A stretch of 37,516 nucleotides of DNA from Bdellovibrionales bacterium (lineage in GTDB: Bacteria; Myxococcota; XYA12-FULL-58-9; SYDY01), in assembly GCA_005801425.1 (NCBI GenBank), contig SYDY01000047.1, positions 1-37,516 of the forward strand, in the 5' to 3' direction. Of this stretch, positions 17,347-25,707 are shown one piece after another (position 1 is the stretch's first letter; every line of letters starts with the position of its first letter). The position numbers and the translations under genes are program-made. The notes beneath the pieces were generated by a model. The model saw nothing but the letters and a program-made list of their open reading frames with translations. It was not told the DNA's origin and made no database searches.

Positions 17347-18270
17347 GTGGTTGCACGAGGACCTTCAAAGAGAGTGTTGCGACGCAACGCCAAAGCTGCA
17401 TTGAACAATGCAACAAAACTTTCCAAACGCGGGCGGAAAAAAATCAGTCCTGCGGCACGTGCTGCGTGCGAACATGCCATTGCCCAATTGCGCGTGGTCC
17501 TCGCCTCAGGCGATGCTGCCGAAAATGCACTGCAAACCGCCATTGACGATCTGCACAGGGCGTCTCATGAGCATCTTGCACGATTTCGCAAACCCGCATG
17601 GCGCGAATTTTTTGAATCCATTGCAAGCGCCCTATTCATCGCACTTGCCATTCGCGCCTTTCTTTTTGAAGCATTTCGTATTCCCAGTGGATCCATGATC
17701 CCAACCCTCGCCATCGGCGATCAGATCTTCGTCAACAAAATGCTCTATGGCCCGCGCGTGCCTTTCAGCACCCATCGCATTTTAGAAGGCAATCCACCCA
17801 AGCGTGGCGAAGTGGTTGTTTTTGTCTATCCGGTGGCCAAGGATCAAGACTTCATCAAACGCATCGTTGCGCTTGCAGGTGATACGATCCAAGTCAAAGC
17901 CGGTGTGATCACAATCAACGGATCACCCGTCAGCCAGCGCCCCTTGGGTGAGCGTACTTTTTCAGATCGAATGGGCGATGGCGGCCCGTGGAGCACCTTT
18001 ACAGCACAGGTGGCGGAAGAAACTCTTGATGGCCATACCTATCACGTCTTGCAAGATCCCCGCCCTGAGTATCGTTTGCCCGATTTTGGACCGGTCACCG
18101 TTCCCGAAGGCCATGTGTTTGCCATGGGCGACAACCGCGACCACAGCTCCGACAGTCGCATTTGGGGTCCCGTACCCTTGGGACACATCGTCGGCCGCGC
18201 AACATTCGTGTGGTGGTCCTGGGGGCCAGAGGGCCTGCGTTTGGCGCGTTTAGGTGAAATGGTTCGCTAA
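17347..18270 (+). CDS. lepB: Type I signal peptidase (LepB)
   Basis: This encodes a 307-residue S26 signal peptidase that cleaves signal peptides on the periplasmic side of the inner membrane. GTG 17347 is chosen: it lies one base after the lepA stop and has GGGAG at a good distance. The first ~85 residues are a basic, helical cytoplasmic extension, followed by one TM segment (IASALFIALAIRAFLFEAF). The catalytic Ser is at about 116 in RIPSGSMIPTL and the catalytic Lys at about 161 in DFIKRIVALAGD; box E reads FAMGDNRDHSSDSRIWG. Only one TM before the catalytic domain is visible. The product would process the non-lipid secreted proteins of this window; lipoproteins need LspA, which is not here. 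The last 21 bases overlap the convergent gene at 18250. Confidence 0.96.
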   Translation: MVARGPSKRVLRRNAKAALNNATKLSKRGRKKISPAARAACEHAIAQLRVVLASGDAAENALQTAIDDLHRASHEHLARFRKPAWREFFESIASALFIALAIRAFLFEAFRIPSGSMIPTLAIGDQIFVNKMLYGPRVPFSTHRILEGNPPKRGEVVVFVYPVAKDQDFIKRIVALAGDTIQVKAGVITINGSPVSQRPLGERTFSDRMGDGGPWSTFTAQVAEETLDGHTYHVLQDPRPEYRLPDFGPVTVPEGHVFAMGDNRDHSSDSRIWGPVPLGHIVGRATFVWWSWGPEGLRLARLGEMVR

Positions 18271-19866
18271 AATATCGGATCGCACATGGCGCATCGCTTC
18301 AGGCCATGTTTCAGGACGTTCGAGCACTTGGTAATAAAAACGACATAAACTGCTGATGGGATCCGCAGTGCCCGTCTTTTGTACCAACAAGCCCATCATT
18401 TTTTTACCAAAATTATTTTTCTTTCGTGATGCCCAAATCAACAGGTCCACGTACACAGGCCACGTCATACGCGTCGCGGTATCGCGAACAAATGTTTCAA
18501 ATGCCTCAAAACCACGCTGTGGCGACATGGTATCCAGCTGGTTCATGGTTTGTTCGGCACACAACGCGAGCGGAAAAAGTGCAGAAGCCCAATCCGTGGG
18601 TGTTGAATCGATGTGCCATAGAGATGGAGCATGATCACGGATCACACGTCGCAAACTCTCGTTATAACGCACACTCAATGGAGCAATGCATCGACGATGG
18701 TCTGGATCGAGCAACTGGATCCCTGTGGGACTGCATATGATGGACTTCTGCTGCCCGTAACTTAAAATGACATTCAGTCGCTTGCCAGTGCCATACCGAG
18801 ATTCGGCATAAGCCATGTCAATCTTGACTGGCTTGGATACCCCATCCATGAAAGATTGAACGTAATCAACACACGGTGGCGTGCGGACGTAATCTTGACC
18901 AAGGTTAAGCCCTGAGGCGCTAAACGCTGCGCGCAAATCAAGGGGCGTCTGGAACGATATGGACTGCACAGACATTTCTTCTATTCTGTCCCCCCGCACC
19001 CATGAAATGGTCATGGATTTTCCCTGGCCAAGAACCCACCCAGAAGCGATCGTATCCACCAGCATGGGCGATACGGGATGCAACGCTTTGGGAAGTCCAC
19101 CTTTCAAGACAGCAGGCAGATTGCTCAAATGAAAGTAAGCAGAATCTTGGGCTGCCTGCGGCCAACTTGCAGTGATCGTCCGTGATAACAATCCCCAAGC
19201 CTCATCGTCCAAACAATCCATATTCACAAACAAAATGCGCCCATCACGCACTAAGGTTTCCAAGGCCCGCATCGTCGCCGGATCGCATAAAGCATCGCAG
19301 GACCACCGAACATCTTTCGTTTCTCCATACTTCACGTCAGTAAGAAGCAATGGATCGTGGGCAGGCGTTCCCATCAAACTGATGTTTGGCAATCTACCAT
19401 GGCATAATTCGTTGGCAGCATCATGCGCGGCATGCAACACCGCCCAAACTTCGGATCCCACATGGGGTGGCTTCACGGACAAATCCGCGCCACTTTGCAG
19501 CCAGGTATGCAACGTCGTACCGGAACCCGAGAGCAACGTGTGGGCCAGCAAATAATAGGTTCTCAATAGGCTCGGGGCGATATCCCCCATCACCAACACA
19601 CCGTGCTCTGCAACCAACGGTGCCAAACTAAAAGCACCCGGGCCTACACCATACACGACGCCGTAGAACGATACGGGATACTTGAACTTCACGGCCTGAC
19701 CACGAAGTGCCGCAACAATATCCGGTTCATTGGACATGCCGGATGGTTTGACGAGGTCCAGCATGTCCCCAAACAACGGTTCGGTGGCTTGCAAATAAGG
19801 CAACCCCGGCGGAAGCCCGAGATCGCGGTGGTGTTGTGTGTCAGTCAGAGCTCGAAGCGTGGCCAT
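18250..19866 (-). CDS. Hypothetical protein, possible SAM-methyltransferase-like fold
   Basis: This encodes a 538-residue soluble protein with no signal peptide, which I do not recognise confidently. Residues about 64-110 (SFYGVVYGVGPGAFSLAPLV, then HGVLVMGDIAPSLLRTY) look like a glycine-rich Rossmann-type motif I followed by an acidic strand end, as in class I methyltransferases; the segment with ILFVNMDCLDDEAWGLL and YFHLSNLPAVL recalls later methyltransferase strands. The C-terminal half shows no known motif. The 3' end overlaps lepB by 21 bases, tail to tail. It lies 57 bases downstream of the alpha/beta hydrolase gene on the same strand and may be the last gene of that unit. The start at ATG 19866 lacks a good Shine-Dalgarno. 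Function unknown; the fold idea is inference. Confidence 0.7.
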   Translation of the reverse strand: MATLRALTDTQHHRDLGLPPGLPYLQATEPLFGDMLDLVKPSGMSNEPDIVAALRGQAVKFKYPVSFYGVVYGVGPGAFSLAPLVAEHGVLVMGDIAPSLLRTYYLLAHTLLSGSGTTLHTWLQSGADLSVKPPHVGSEVWAVLHAAHDAANELCHGRLPNISLMGTPAHDPLLLTDVKYGETKDVRWSCDALCDPATMRALETLVRDGRILFVNMDCLDDEAWGLLSRTITASWPQAAQDSAYFHLSNLPAVLKGGLPKALHPVSPMLVDTIASGWVLGQGKSMTISWVRGDRIEEMSVQSISFQTPLDLRAAFSASGLNLGQDYVRTPPCVDYVQSFMDGVSKPVKIDMAYAESRYGTGKRLNVILSYGQQKSIICSPTGIQLLDPDHRRCIAPLSVRYNESLRRVIRDHAPSLWHIDSTPTDWASALFPLALCAEQTMNQLDTMSPQRGFEAFETFVRDTATRMTWPVYVDLLIWASRKKNNFGKKMMGLLVQKTGTADPISSLCRFYYQVLERPETWPEAMRHVRSDILANHFT

Positions 19867-19923
19867 TCATACCCAATAGCGCAATGTCATATCATCTGTC
19901 CATAAGATCCAAGCCTGAGCATT

Positions 19924-20904
19924 TCAAAGACCAAAAAACGACATGGTTTGAGCCATGGTCCATTCCCGCGTTTCAGCATGAAGGCATTCGTAGGAATGTA
20001 CCAACATGTGATCTGCACTCTGATGTTCTATCCTTTGCATCGTTTGTGGCCACTGCGCCACAACCTCTTGAATAGCATCAAGGCATACCGTCGTATCATG
20101 AACACCCACAATCACTTTAATCTGTGGCATATTCGCCGTAGTGTTTTTTGAACCTTGCATACGCGCCCGAAGGTCCCCTGCATAAGCCACCAAGTTAACC
20201 ACAGCTTTCGCGGGGACGCTGTAGTAGCCCGGACGTTCCCATCCAAAATCATTCTTGCATGCCTCGACACGGTGTCTATCGACGAGGTTGATATTCCCCA
20301 TCAAAGAGATGACAGGATCCATGATCCAGGGCATCCATACACGGGCAGCATGCAACGTACGCAATAAAAAGCCATGCGATGCTGGCGCGTAAAACGGCGC
20401 CAACAAAACAGCACGCTCAAACACTTCGGGATGGGTCCATAATAAATCGGTCACAAGAGCACCACCGCATGAATACCCTACTGCGATTTTTGTACCATGC
20501 AATGCGTGAAGCTCACGCGCCAGTTCATCCCGCAAGTGAGCAAAATCCGACGGCATGCAGTAATCACCCATATTTGCCGGTGCATTGCCCTCTGTCGTGT
20601 TTAGACCATGTCCAGGAAGTCGTGGCGCAATAACATGAAAGCCTTGCTTATAAAATTCGGCACCAAACTCATCCATTTGTCCAGGCCAAGCGGTAAATCC
20701 GTGGGCCAGAAGTGCAACGGGATGGATCGCAGCATCATCGTGGATCCAAAAACGCGCACGTGAATTTTCTTGTATCTTGAGTTCAGTCTCTGCGTGTTCC
20801 CAGCGACTCGCTAGATTGCGCAATGTGGCAACATCGGTGGATAAAATACTTGTCATGACTGTCATTAGAAAAATGCACGCAAATGCACAATGCAAAATGC
20901 GCAA
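19924..20904 (-). CDS. Exported or membrane-anchored alpha/beta hydrolase
   Basis: This encodes a 326-residue serine hydrolase of the alpha/beta fold, close to monoacylglycerol lipase/S33 types. An N-terminal hydrophobic segment (CAFACIFLMTVMTSILS) suggests export or anchoring. The nucleophile elbow is VGYSCGG (Ser145); the oxyanion strand is LLAHGFTAWPGQ; the acid is probably Asp270 in VIVGVHDTTV and the base His299 in SADHMLVHS. The cap region is Trp/Met-rich. The start is a TTG (20904-20902) preceding the signal-like segment; an ATG 13 codons downstream (20865) is the alternative and would shorten the n-region. It lies 28 bases after the small lipoprotein gene and is probably part of the same transcript. 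Substrate unknown; lipid ester or peptide are both possible. Confidence 0.82.
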   Translation of the reverse strand: MRILHCAFACIFLMTVMTSILSTDVATLRNLASRWEHAETELKIQENSRARFWIHDDAAIHPVALLAHGFTAWPGQMDEFGAEFYKQGFHVIAPRLPGHGLNTTEGNAPANMGDYCMPSDFAHLRDELARELHALHGTKIAVGYSCGGALVTDLLWTHPEVFERAVLLAPFYAPASHGFLLRTLHAARVWMPWIMDPVISLMGNINLVDRHRVEACKNDFGWERPGYYSVPAKAVVNLVAYAGDLRARMQGSKNTTANMPQIKVIVGVHDTTVCLDAIQEVVAQWPQTMQRIEHQSADHMLVHSYECLHAETREWTMAQTMSFFGL

Positions 20905-20932
20905 TCAAATATCGCGCAATGCAAGTATGATT

Positions 20933-21229
20933 CTACAGCGCTGGGCTTGCTTTCACCCGCACACGAAACTGCGCTTTGTGATCAAGGCCATCGGTTGCTT
21001 CAATCAACGTGTTCGTTCCATCCAGCGTGGGCGTTAAATCAATCTCTGCGGCATTGTCGATCGCTTGGCCATTCACCTTCAAGGCACTCGACTCAGACAA
21101 TGTCACATGCGCTGAAACACTGCGACTCCGGTGCACATCGCCCAATGACTTGCCATCCCCCTGCGGTGAAGAACTTTTTCCGCCACATCCAACACAGCAG
21201 ACAACAAGCACCGATACCCATCGTCTCAT
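20933..21229 (-). CDS. Small lipoprotein
   Basis: This encodes a 98-residue lipoprotein with signal peptide MRRWVSVLVVCCVGC and lipid Cys15 followed by Gly. The mature part is a linker (GGKSSSPQGDGKSLGD) plus a single predicted beta-sandwich-like stretch with LKVNGQAIDNAAEIDL and GTNTLIEATDGLDHKAQFRV, reminiscent of bacterial Ig-like or cadherin-like strands. Its ATG overlaps the TGA of the preceding gene (shared ATGA at 21226-21229), so translation is coupled, and the two products are likely partners at the cell surface. No known family is recognised. Confidence 0.75.
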   Translation of the reverse strand: MRRWVSVLVVCCVGCGGKSSSPQGDGKSLGDVHRSRSVSAHVTLSESSALKVNGQAIDNAAEIDLTPTLDGTNTLIEATDGLDHKAQFRVRVKASPAL

Positions 21230-23067
21230 GGCACTTCCTCCACATTCAATTCCACAGCTTCAGCCACCGTACTTCCATCGGAAAACTTGTACTGAACATA
21301 CAGATTTTTTTGAAACGTCGAGGGTTTTGTGATCGTGAACTCGTAACGCTTCTCTGCGTCGATTTCAACCAAAGCACCATCAACCAACATTTGCACCACA
21401 TTCTCCGCAAGCTGTCCTTGCAACGTGATCGATGCTTCTGTGAGCTGTGGCGGTTTTGCATCAAACACAACATCCTTTGAAACCGATGCAGTCGCATTAC
21501 CAAGACCATCCTGATACGACAGCGTCATGGTATAATCGCCATCGGGCAAATAATAGCCCTCGTCATCGGCTCCAGAAAAACCTTCTACCGTATAGATTCG
21601 CTCAAGACCTGTGGCCGGACTACTTTTGCGATCCCAATCAATCAACACGGGCACCAAGTCTTTCTGTTCGTAAAACCCGTCCAAATGCAACTTGCGGCTG
21701 GTTTGGGTTAATTTGTCGAGAATTGTAAGAAATGCTGTTGCGCCCAACGGCAGTTCAGGCAAAGTCACCGAGGCGACCAATTGCTCGGAGAGTTCTTCAA
21801 CCACCAAAACAGGAGGCTCCGTATGGGCATCGATCGTAAATACCGCTGACATCACAGGCTTCGGTGTGCACATCCCGCTGCTTTCATAAAAAAATCCTGC
21901 GCGATAAATCCCCTCGGTCAGCTTAAAGTCACCAGATTCTGAAAAACCTGTTTGTGATGCAAGCCTTATGTCCACGGGAACCGATACAGAAAATGACCCA
22001 TTTGCAGGAACATTCGTAAGACGCACCGTCGCAACTTCATTAAATACGTCTCCTGCTTGTTGACGAAAAAACGTAAGCCACGCATTACTCAACGCACTGG
22101 AGGGTGCGGGCTTCATATTAAAAACAACAGGACTCTTGGTGCGTGTGGCATTATTCGCAGACGCAATCTCAATTTCTGATTCAAAAGGGATTGAAGAATT
22201 CGCGGTTTTAATCAGTTGCGAACCATCCGACCTTTGGAATGATACAGGAATACAGGAACCGGCCTGACTGATTTCCCCCAACAGTGATTCACAAATCACA
22301 GTACCTGGAGCATCCGCAACGCAGTTCCTTTCATCATTGCTGGATATCGTACTATTATAAAAGATATGCGTTCGGGTGAGATTTACACTCTGCGAAGATG
22401 GCGACGATGGCATCCTAATCACCGGTGTCGCGTCTGCCTCAATATTCAGATTATCCACATGCAATGAGCTATTCGCAAACACCACCAAATCTTGACCCGT
22501 GATATTGCACGGGCCGTTTGCGCACATCCCCCGTAAAACAACAGTCCCAAATTGCGATTGGGCATTGGCAACCGGCGATGGAATTTTAAAAGAAGATCCA
22601 AGAACCAAATCCGTGATGATCGTAAAACAAACAACATCCGATGGATTGGAGGAAGCTACAGCAAAATCACTGTTATTATCTACAGTCACGTTCTTCTGTG
22701 CATTCGCACAGATCTCAGCAACCGCTGAAAATTGTCCCAGCGTTACCGTATTGGACGATTGCGCTGCCCTCTTCACCGTAATCTCAGTGCTCTCATTGAT
22801 CACGGTAGGCGTTGGTATGGCGCACCAAACATCCCCATCAAACCATGAGGTCACTTCGCAAACGGTTGCATCATTGAGTATCACTGCATCTTGGATCTCG
22901 CCAAAACATGACCCGGTGATCTTAAATTGTCGAAGCGGGACAAGCGATGTATCGAATGCATACAAAAATCGCGATGGCTCCAAAGCAACACCCGTGATCA
23001 CGGGAACTGCATTCTGACAATCACCATTCCCCAGTATCGACATCAATAACCATAGACCCGTGATCAT
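21226..23067 (-). CDS. Secreted protein with IPT/TIG-like and Ig-like beta domains
   Basis: This encodes a 613-residue predicted exported protein. The start ATG 23067 has a strong Shine-Dalgarno (GCAGGAGC) nine bases upstream. The N-terminal MITGLWLLMSILGNGDC is hydrophobic but lacks a basic n-region, so the signal is atypical. Residues about 22-115 resemble an IPT/TIG domain (ITGSCFGEIQDAVILNDATVCEV, then WCAIPTPTV, then ITVKRAAQSSNTVTLGQF). The middle contains polar, Asn/Ser-rich strands including NITGQDLVVFANSSLHVDNLNIEA, like a short beta-helix; the C-terminal part (about 410-613) is Ig-like with YYLPDGDYTMTLSYQDGLGNA, a motif seen in FlgD-type and Big domains. The gene overlaps the following small lipoprotein gene by four bases. 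A role as a surface or extracellular structural protein is inferred. Confidence 0.7.
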   Translation of the reverse strand: MITGLWLLMSILGNGDCQNAVPVITGVALEPSRFLYAFDTSLVPLRQFKITGSCFGEIQDAVILNDATVCEVTSWFDGDVWCAIPTPTVINESTEITVKRAAQSSNTVTLGQFSAVAEICANAQKNVTVDNNSDFAVASSNPSDVVCFTIITDLVLGSSFKIPSPVANAQSQFGTVVLRGMCANGPCNITGQDLVVFANSSLHVDNLNIEADATPVIRMPSSPSSQSVNLTRTHIFYNSTISSNDERNCVADAPGTVICESLLGEISQAGSCIPVSFQRSDGSQLIKTANSSIPFESEIEIASANNATRTKSPVVFNMKPAPSSALSNAWLTFFRQQAGDVFNEVATVRLTNVPANGSFSVSVPVDIRLASQTGFSESGDFKLTEGIYRAGFFYESSGMCTPKPVMSAVFTIDAHTEPPVLVVEELSEQLVASVTLPELPLGATAFLTILDKLTQTSRKLHLDGFYEQKDLVPVLIDWDRKSSPATGLERIYTVEGFSGADDEGYYLPDGDYTMTLSYQDGLGNATASVSKDVVFDAKPPQLTEASITLQGQLAENVVQMLVDGALVEIDAEKRYEFTITKPSTFQKNLYVQYKFSDGSTVAEAVELNVEEVP

Positions 23068-23115
23068 GTGGTGCGCTCCTGCGGTGCTTTATTCAGGATA
23101 CCATCATGAATTTTT

Positions 23116-23140
23116 TGTAGGGGTCGTTCGTGAACGACCC
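23116..23140. repeat. REP-type palindrome (GGGTCGTTC / GAACGACCC)
   Basis: A perfect 9-base inverted repeat, arms 23121-23129 and 23132-23140, preceded by TGTAG. It is the variant member of a family of 'GTAGGGGCGGTTCGTGAACCGCCC'-type palindromes common in intergenic regions of many bacteria; two more follow directly. Confidence 0.8.
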
Positions 23141-23149
23141 TAACGAAAA

Positions 23150-23246
23150 GGGCGGTTCACGAACCGCCCCTACAGGAGAAATCAGGATTTATCCGACAGT
23201 GCGGTTCACGAACCGCCCCTACAAGAGGAGTCAGGGCTTATCCGAC
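23150..23246. repeat. Two 46-base direct repeats containing REP palindrome plus argS tail
   Basis: Copy 1 is 23152-23197 and copy 2 is 23201-23246, 49 bases apart, differing at about five positions, all transitions. Each starts with GCGGTTC-AC-GAACCGC (inverted repeat) and ends with TTATCCGAC. Copy 2 contains the real argS stop codon (23231-23233) and last four argS codons; copy 1 is therefore a duplicate of the argS 3' end. The hairpins may end transcription of argS or protect its mRNA. Confidence 0.8.
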
Positions 23247-24937
23247 TCTTCGAGATGCATCTCTGTCGGCGCTGCAACCCCTAAGAGTTCAAGCAAACCG
23301 GCAAAAATACAGCGCAAACCTTCACACAACGCCAATCGCGCGATTGTCGTCTCACGGTTGTCGGAAATCACACGCTCGGTATTTTTGTATTTCGTGTAAT
23401 AGCTGTGAAACTGTGCAATCATTTCTTGCAAATAATGCACCACGAGATGTGTTTCATGGGCAGCGGCTGCTTCGGCGATCACATCTTTGCTCTTATCCAT
23501 TTGACGGATCAGATCAATTTCCTCAGGCAGCGTAAGAAGCGATAAATCGGCCGTTTTCAGATCCACGTTTTCATAGCCCGACGATGCTGCACGACGCGCA
23601 ATGGCGCAAAGCCGCGCATGGCCCATTTGGGCGTAATACACGGGATTATCGATACTTTTCTTGGTGGCAAGTTCGATATCAAATTCCATTTGCGATTCGG
23701 CGCGACGCATGGCGAAAAAATAACGCGTGGCATCTGCCCCTGCTTCGTCGATCACATCGCGCAACCACACCGCGGTACCCAAACGTTTGCCCATACGCAC
23801 CGCTTCACCGCCGCGCACAAGGCTCACCATTTGCACCAAAATAACATCGAGTGCGTTGTCGGCATGGCCAAGCGCCACAAGGCCTGCGCGCACACGCGTC
23901 ACATAGCCACCATGATCCGCGCCCCATACGTCGATCAAACGATGAAATCCGCGTTGCAATTTTTGATGATGGTACGCGAGATCGGCCGCAAAATACGTGG
24001 CACGTCCATCATCGCGGATCACAACACGATCCTTATCGTCACCAAAGTCTGTTGAACGAAACCATTTCTTTCCATCTTCCACATAGATATGGCCGCTTGC
24101 TTCAAGGGCTTCTACAAATTTTGGAAGGTCCATGGCATCGGTGAGTTCGCGTTCGCTCATAAATGCATCAAAGCTCACATTGAACGCCGCAAGATCGGCT
24201 CGAATACGATCCATCATCAACGCCAAACCACGCTGACGCATGGGTTCAAGCCAAATCGATTCGGGTTCATTTTCATAACGGTCGCCGTATTCATCGAGCA
24301 CCGTCTTTGCAATATCAGTCACGTATTCGCCGGGATAAAATTCTTCGGGTGCTTCAAACGCATGGCCCAACAATTCGCGATAACGCAAGTAAACACTGCG
24401 CGCCATCACGTCGGTTTGATTGCCCAAATCGTTGATGTAATATTCGCGATGAACATCATAACCCGCGGTGTGCATCAAGCGCGCAAGCACATCACCAATC
24501 ACGGCACCACGGCCATGGGCCACATGCAAAGGCCCCGTGGGATTGGCGCTCACGTACTCAAGCAATACTTTTTCGCCCGCGCCACAATCGCTTTGTAAAA
24601 AATCCGTGCCTTGCAACAAAGCATTGCGCAAGACGCCATGCCAAGGCGCATTGGCAACAAAAAGATTAAGATAGCCAGGTCCTGCGATTTCTGTTTTGGA
24701 AAGCAAGCCATTGGCATTTCCGATCACACGTTGCAACGCCAGTGCGATGTCACGCGGATTTTTCTTTTCAAGCTTTGCAACTTGCAAAGCCACCGTGGCG
24801 GCAAAATCACCGTGGGCGACTTCTTTGCAATAACTGAGCGCTACGTTAGAAGGCACCGCCTGCAACACACCGTCTATGACAAGTTGTTGCATACCCGCCA
24901 CAAGATCCCGTTCCAATTGTCGTTTGATCGAAAGCAT
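23231..24937 (-). CDS. argS: Arginyl-tRNA synthetase
   Basis: This encodes a 568-residue class I aminoacyl-tRNA synthetase that charges tRNA-Arg in the cytoplasm. It has an N-terminal Arg-S domain (to about 90, ending GPGYLNLFV), the catalytic core with LEYVSANPTGPLHVAHGRG (HIGH-type motif, here HVAH at 138-141), INDLGNQ, VWGADHGGYVTRVRAGLVALG, a degenerate KMSKS-equivalent RMGKRLGTAVWLRDV, and a C-terminal DALR anticodon-binding domain (YYTKYKNTERV ... LLELLGVAAPTEM). Length is normal. ATG 24937 overlaps by one base the TGA of the LPP20-like gene; a GTG immediately before it (24940) overlaps by four. It is the last gene of guaB-LPP20-argS. The Gly-to-Ala change in the HIGH motif is conservative; activity is expected. 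Confidence 0.96.
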   Translation of the reverse strand: MLSIKRQLERDLVAGMQQLVIDGVLQAVPSNVALSYCKEVAHGDFAATVALQVAKLEKKNPRDIALALQRVIGNANGLLSKTEIAGPGYLNLFVANAPWHGVLRNALLQGTDFLQSDCGAGEKVLLEYVSANPTGPLHVAHGRGAVIGDVLARLMHTAGYDVHREYYINDLGNQTDVMARSVYLRYRELLGHAFEAPEEFYPGEYVTDIAKTVLDEYGDRYENEPESIWLEPMRQRGLALMMDRIRADLAAFNVSFDAFMSERELTDAMDLPKFVEALEASGHIYVEDGKKWFRSTDFGDDKDRVVIRDDGRATYFAADLAYHHQKLQRGFHRLIDVWGADHGGYVTRVRAGLVALGHADNALDVILVQMVSLVRGGEAVRMGKRLGTAVWLRDVIDEAGADATRYFFAMRRAESQMEFDIELATKKSIDNPVYYAQMGHARLCAIARRAASSGYENVDLKTADLSLLTLPEEIDLIRQMDKSKDVIAEAAAAHETHLVVHYLQEMIAQFHSYYTKYKNTERVISDNRETTIARLALCEGLRCIFAGLLELLGVAAPTEMHLEESDKP

Positions 24938-25707
24938 CACAAATCCACATCCGTTACGATCACCACGCGGCCATCGGCAAATACCGACCCAAGCTCAGTG
25001 ATCCGTTTTGCATCCACATCCGAAAACAAAAAGTCGGAACTTCCGCGCTCTTTAAGTCCAATCGCTTTTAAAATCACGGGCTGCCCTTCCACACGACTAT
25101 CGCGCAAAGCCGCATCCATGCTGCGCCAATAGGCTGCCGCGCCATGCAACGCCGAGGATGAAATCCGCAGCTTATCAGGATCAAACATCAGCACACCCTT
25201 GGCATTAAAGAAACGTGGCAACATGGCTGGCACAAGTTGCAACCCACGTGCATCGATCACCACCCCGGTGACATCGCTTGAATCCACCGTCAGTTCGGAT
25301 CCACGCATCGCAGGAAACAATCGAGACATCATATGTGTGAAGGGCAATTCCATGACCACATCCACCTTGCCATCTGCAAAATAACGGGTTTCGATGACCC
25401 GCTGTTGCTGCGGACGAAAGAGACGTTCCAAAGGCTGAAGTCCGGGCAATTTCTGGGTGGTGTAGAAACCTGTCATGCGCATGGAAGCAAATAAACTCAC
25501 CGCTCTGGTCAGCGCGGCTGCCGTCGCCGATCGCTCAGCCGCCAGACGTGCTTCTCCAACATCCACCGCGCTTAAATCTGCATTCCCCGTTCCAGTCACG
25601 CCAAGCGAAAGGGTTGACCAATTGATGAAGCCCGGCCCTACTTTTTCACGCAATTCGGCATCACCTGCCACGCCATAGGAAATAAGCATCAAAAAGAGGA
25701 AATTCAT
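24937..25707 (-). CDS. LPP20/FlgT-like exported protein
   Basis: This encodes a 256-residue protein with an N-terminal signal-like segment ([15 protein letters not shown]) but no lipobox Cys. The body matches the pattern of LPP20/FlgT-like proteins: a helical stretch [19 protein letters not shown] near residues 53-71, a VDVVMELPF strand, then [21 protein letters not shown], followed by the [20 protein letters not shown] and [13 protein letters not shown] segments and a last strand VVIVTDVDL. Such proteins are periplasmic or outer-membrane-associated, linked in some species to flagella or envelope, but with no proven activity here. Both ends overlap neighbours (ATGA with guaB, TGATG with argS), so its expression is tied to these housekeeping genes. 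Family assignment is from pattern recall, moderate confidence. Confidence 0.75.
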   Translation of the reverse strand: MNFLFLMLISYGVAGDAELREKVGPGFINWSTLSLGVTGTGNADLSAVDVGEARLAAERSATAAALTRAVSLFASMRMTGFYTTQKLPGLQPLERLFRPQQQRVIETRYFADGKVDVVMELPFTHMMSRLFPAMRGSELTVDSSDVTGVVIDARGLQLVPAMLPRFFNAKGVLMFDPDKLRISSSALHGAAAYWRSMDAALRDSRVEGQPVILKAIGLKERGSSDFLFSDVDAKRITELGSVFADGRVVIVTDVDL

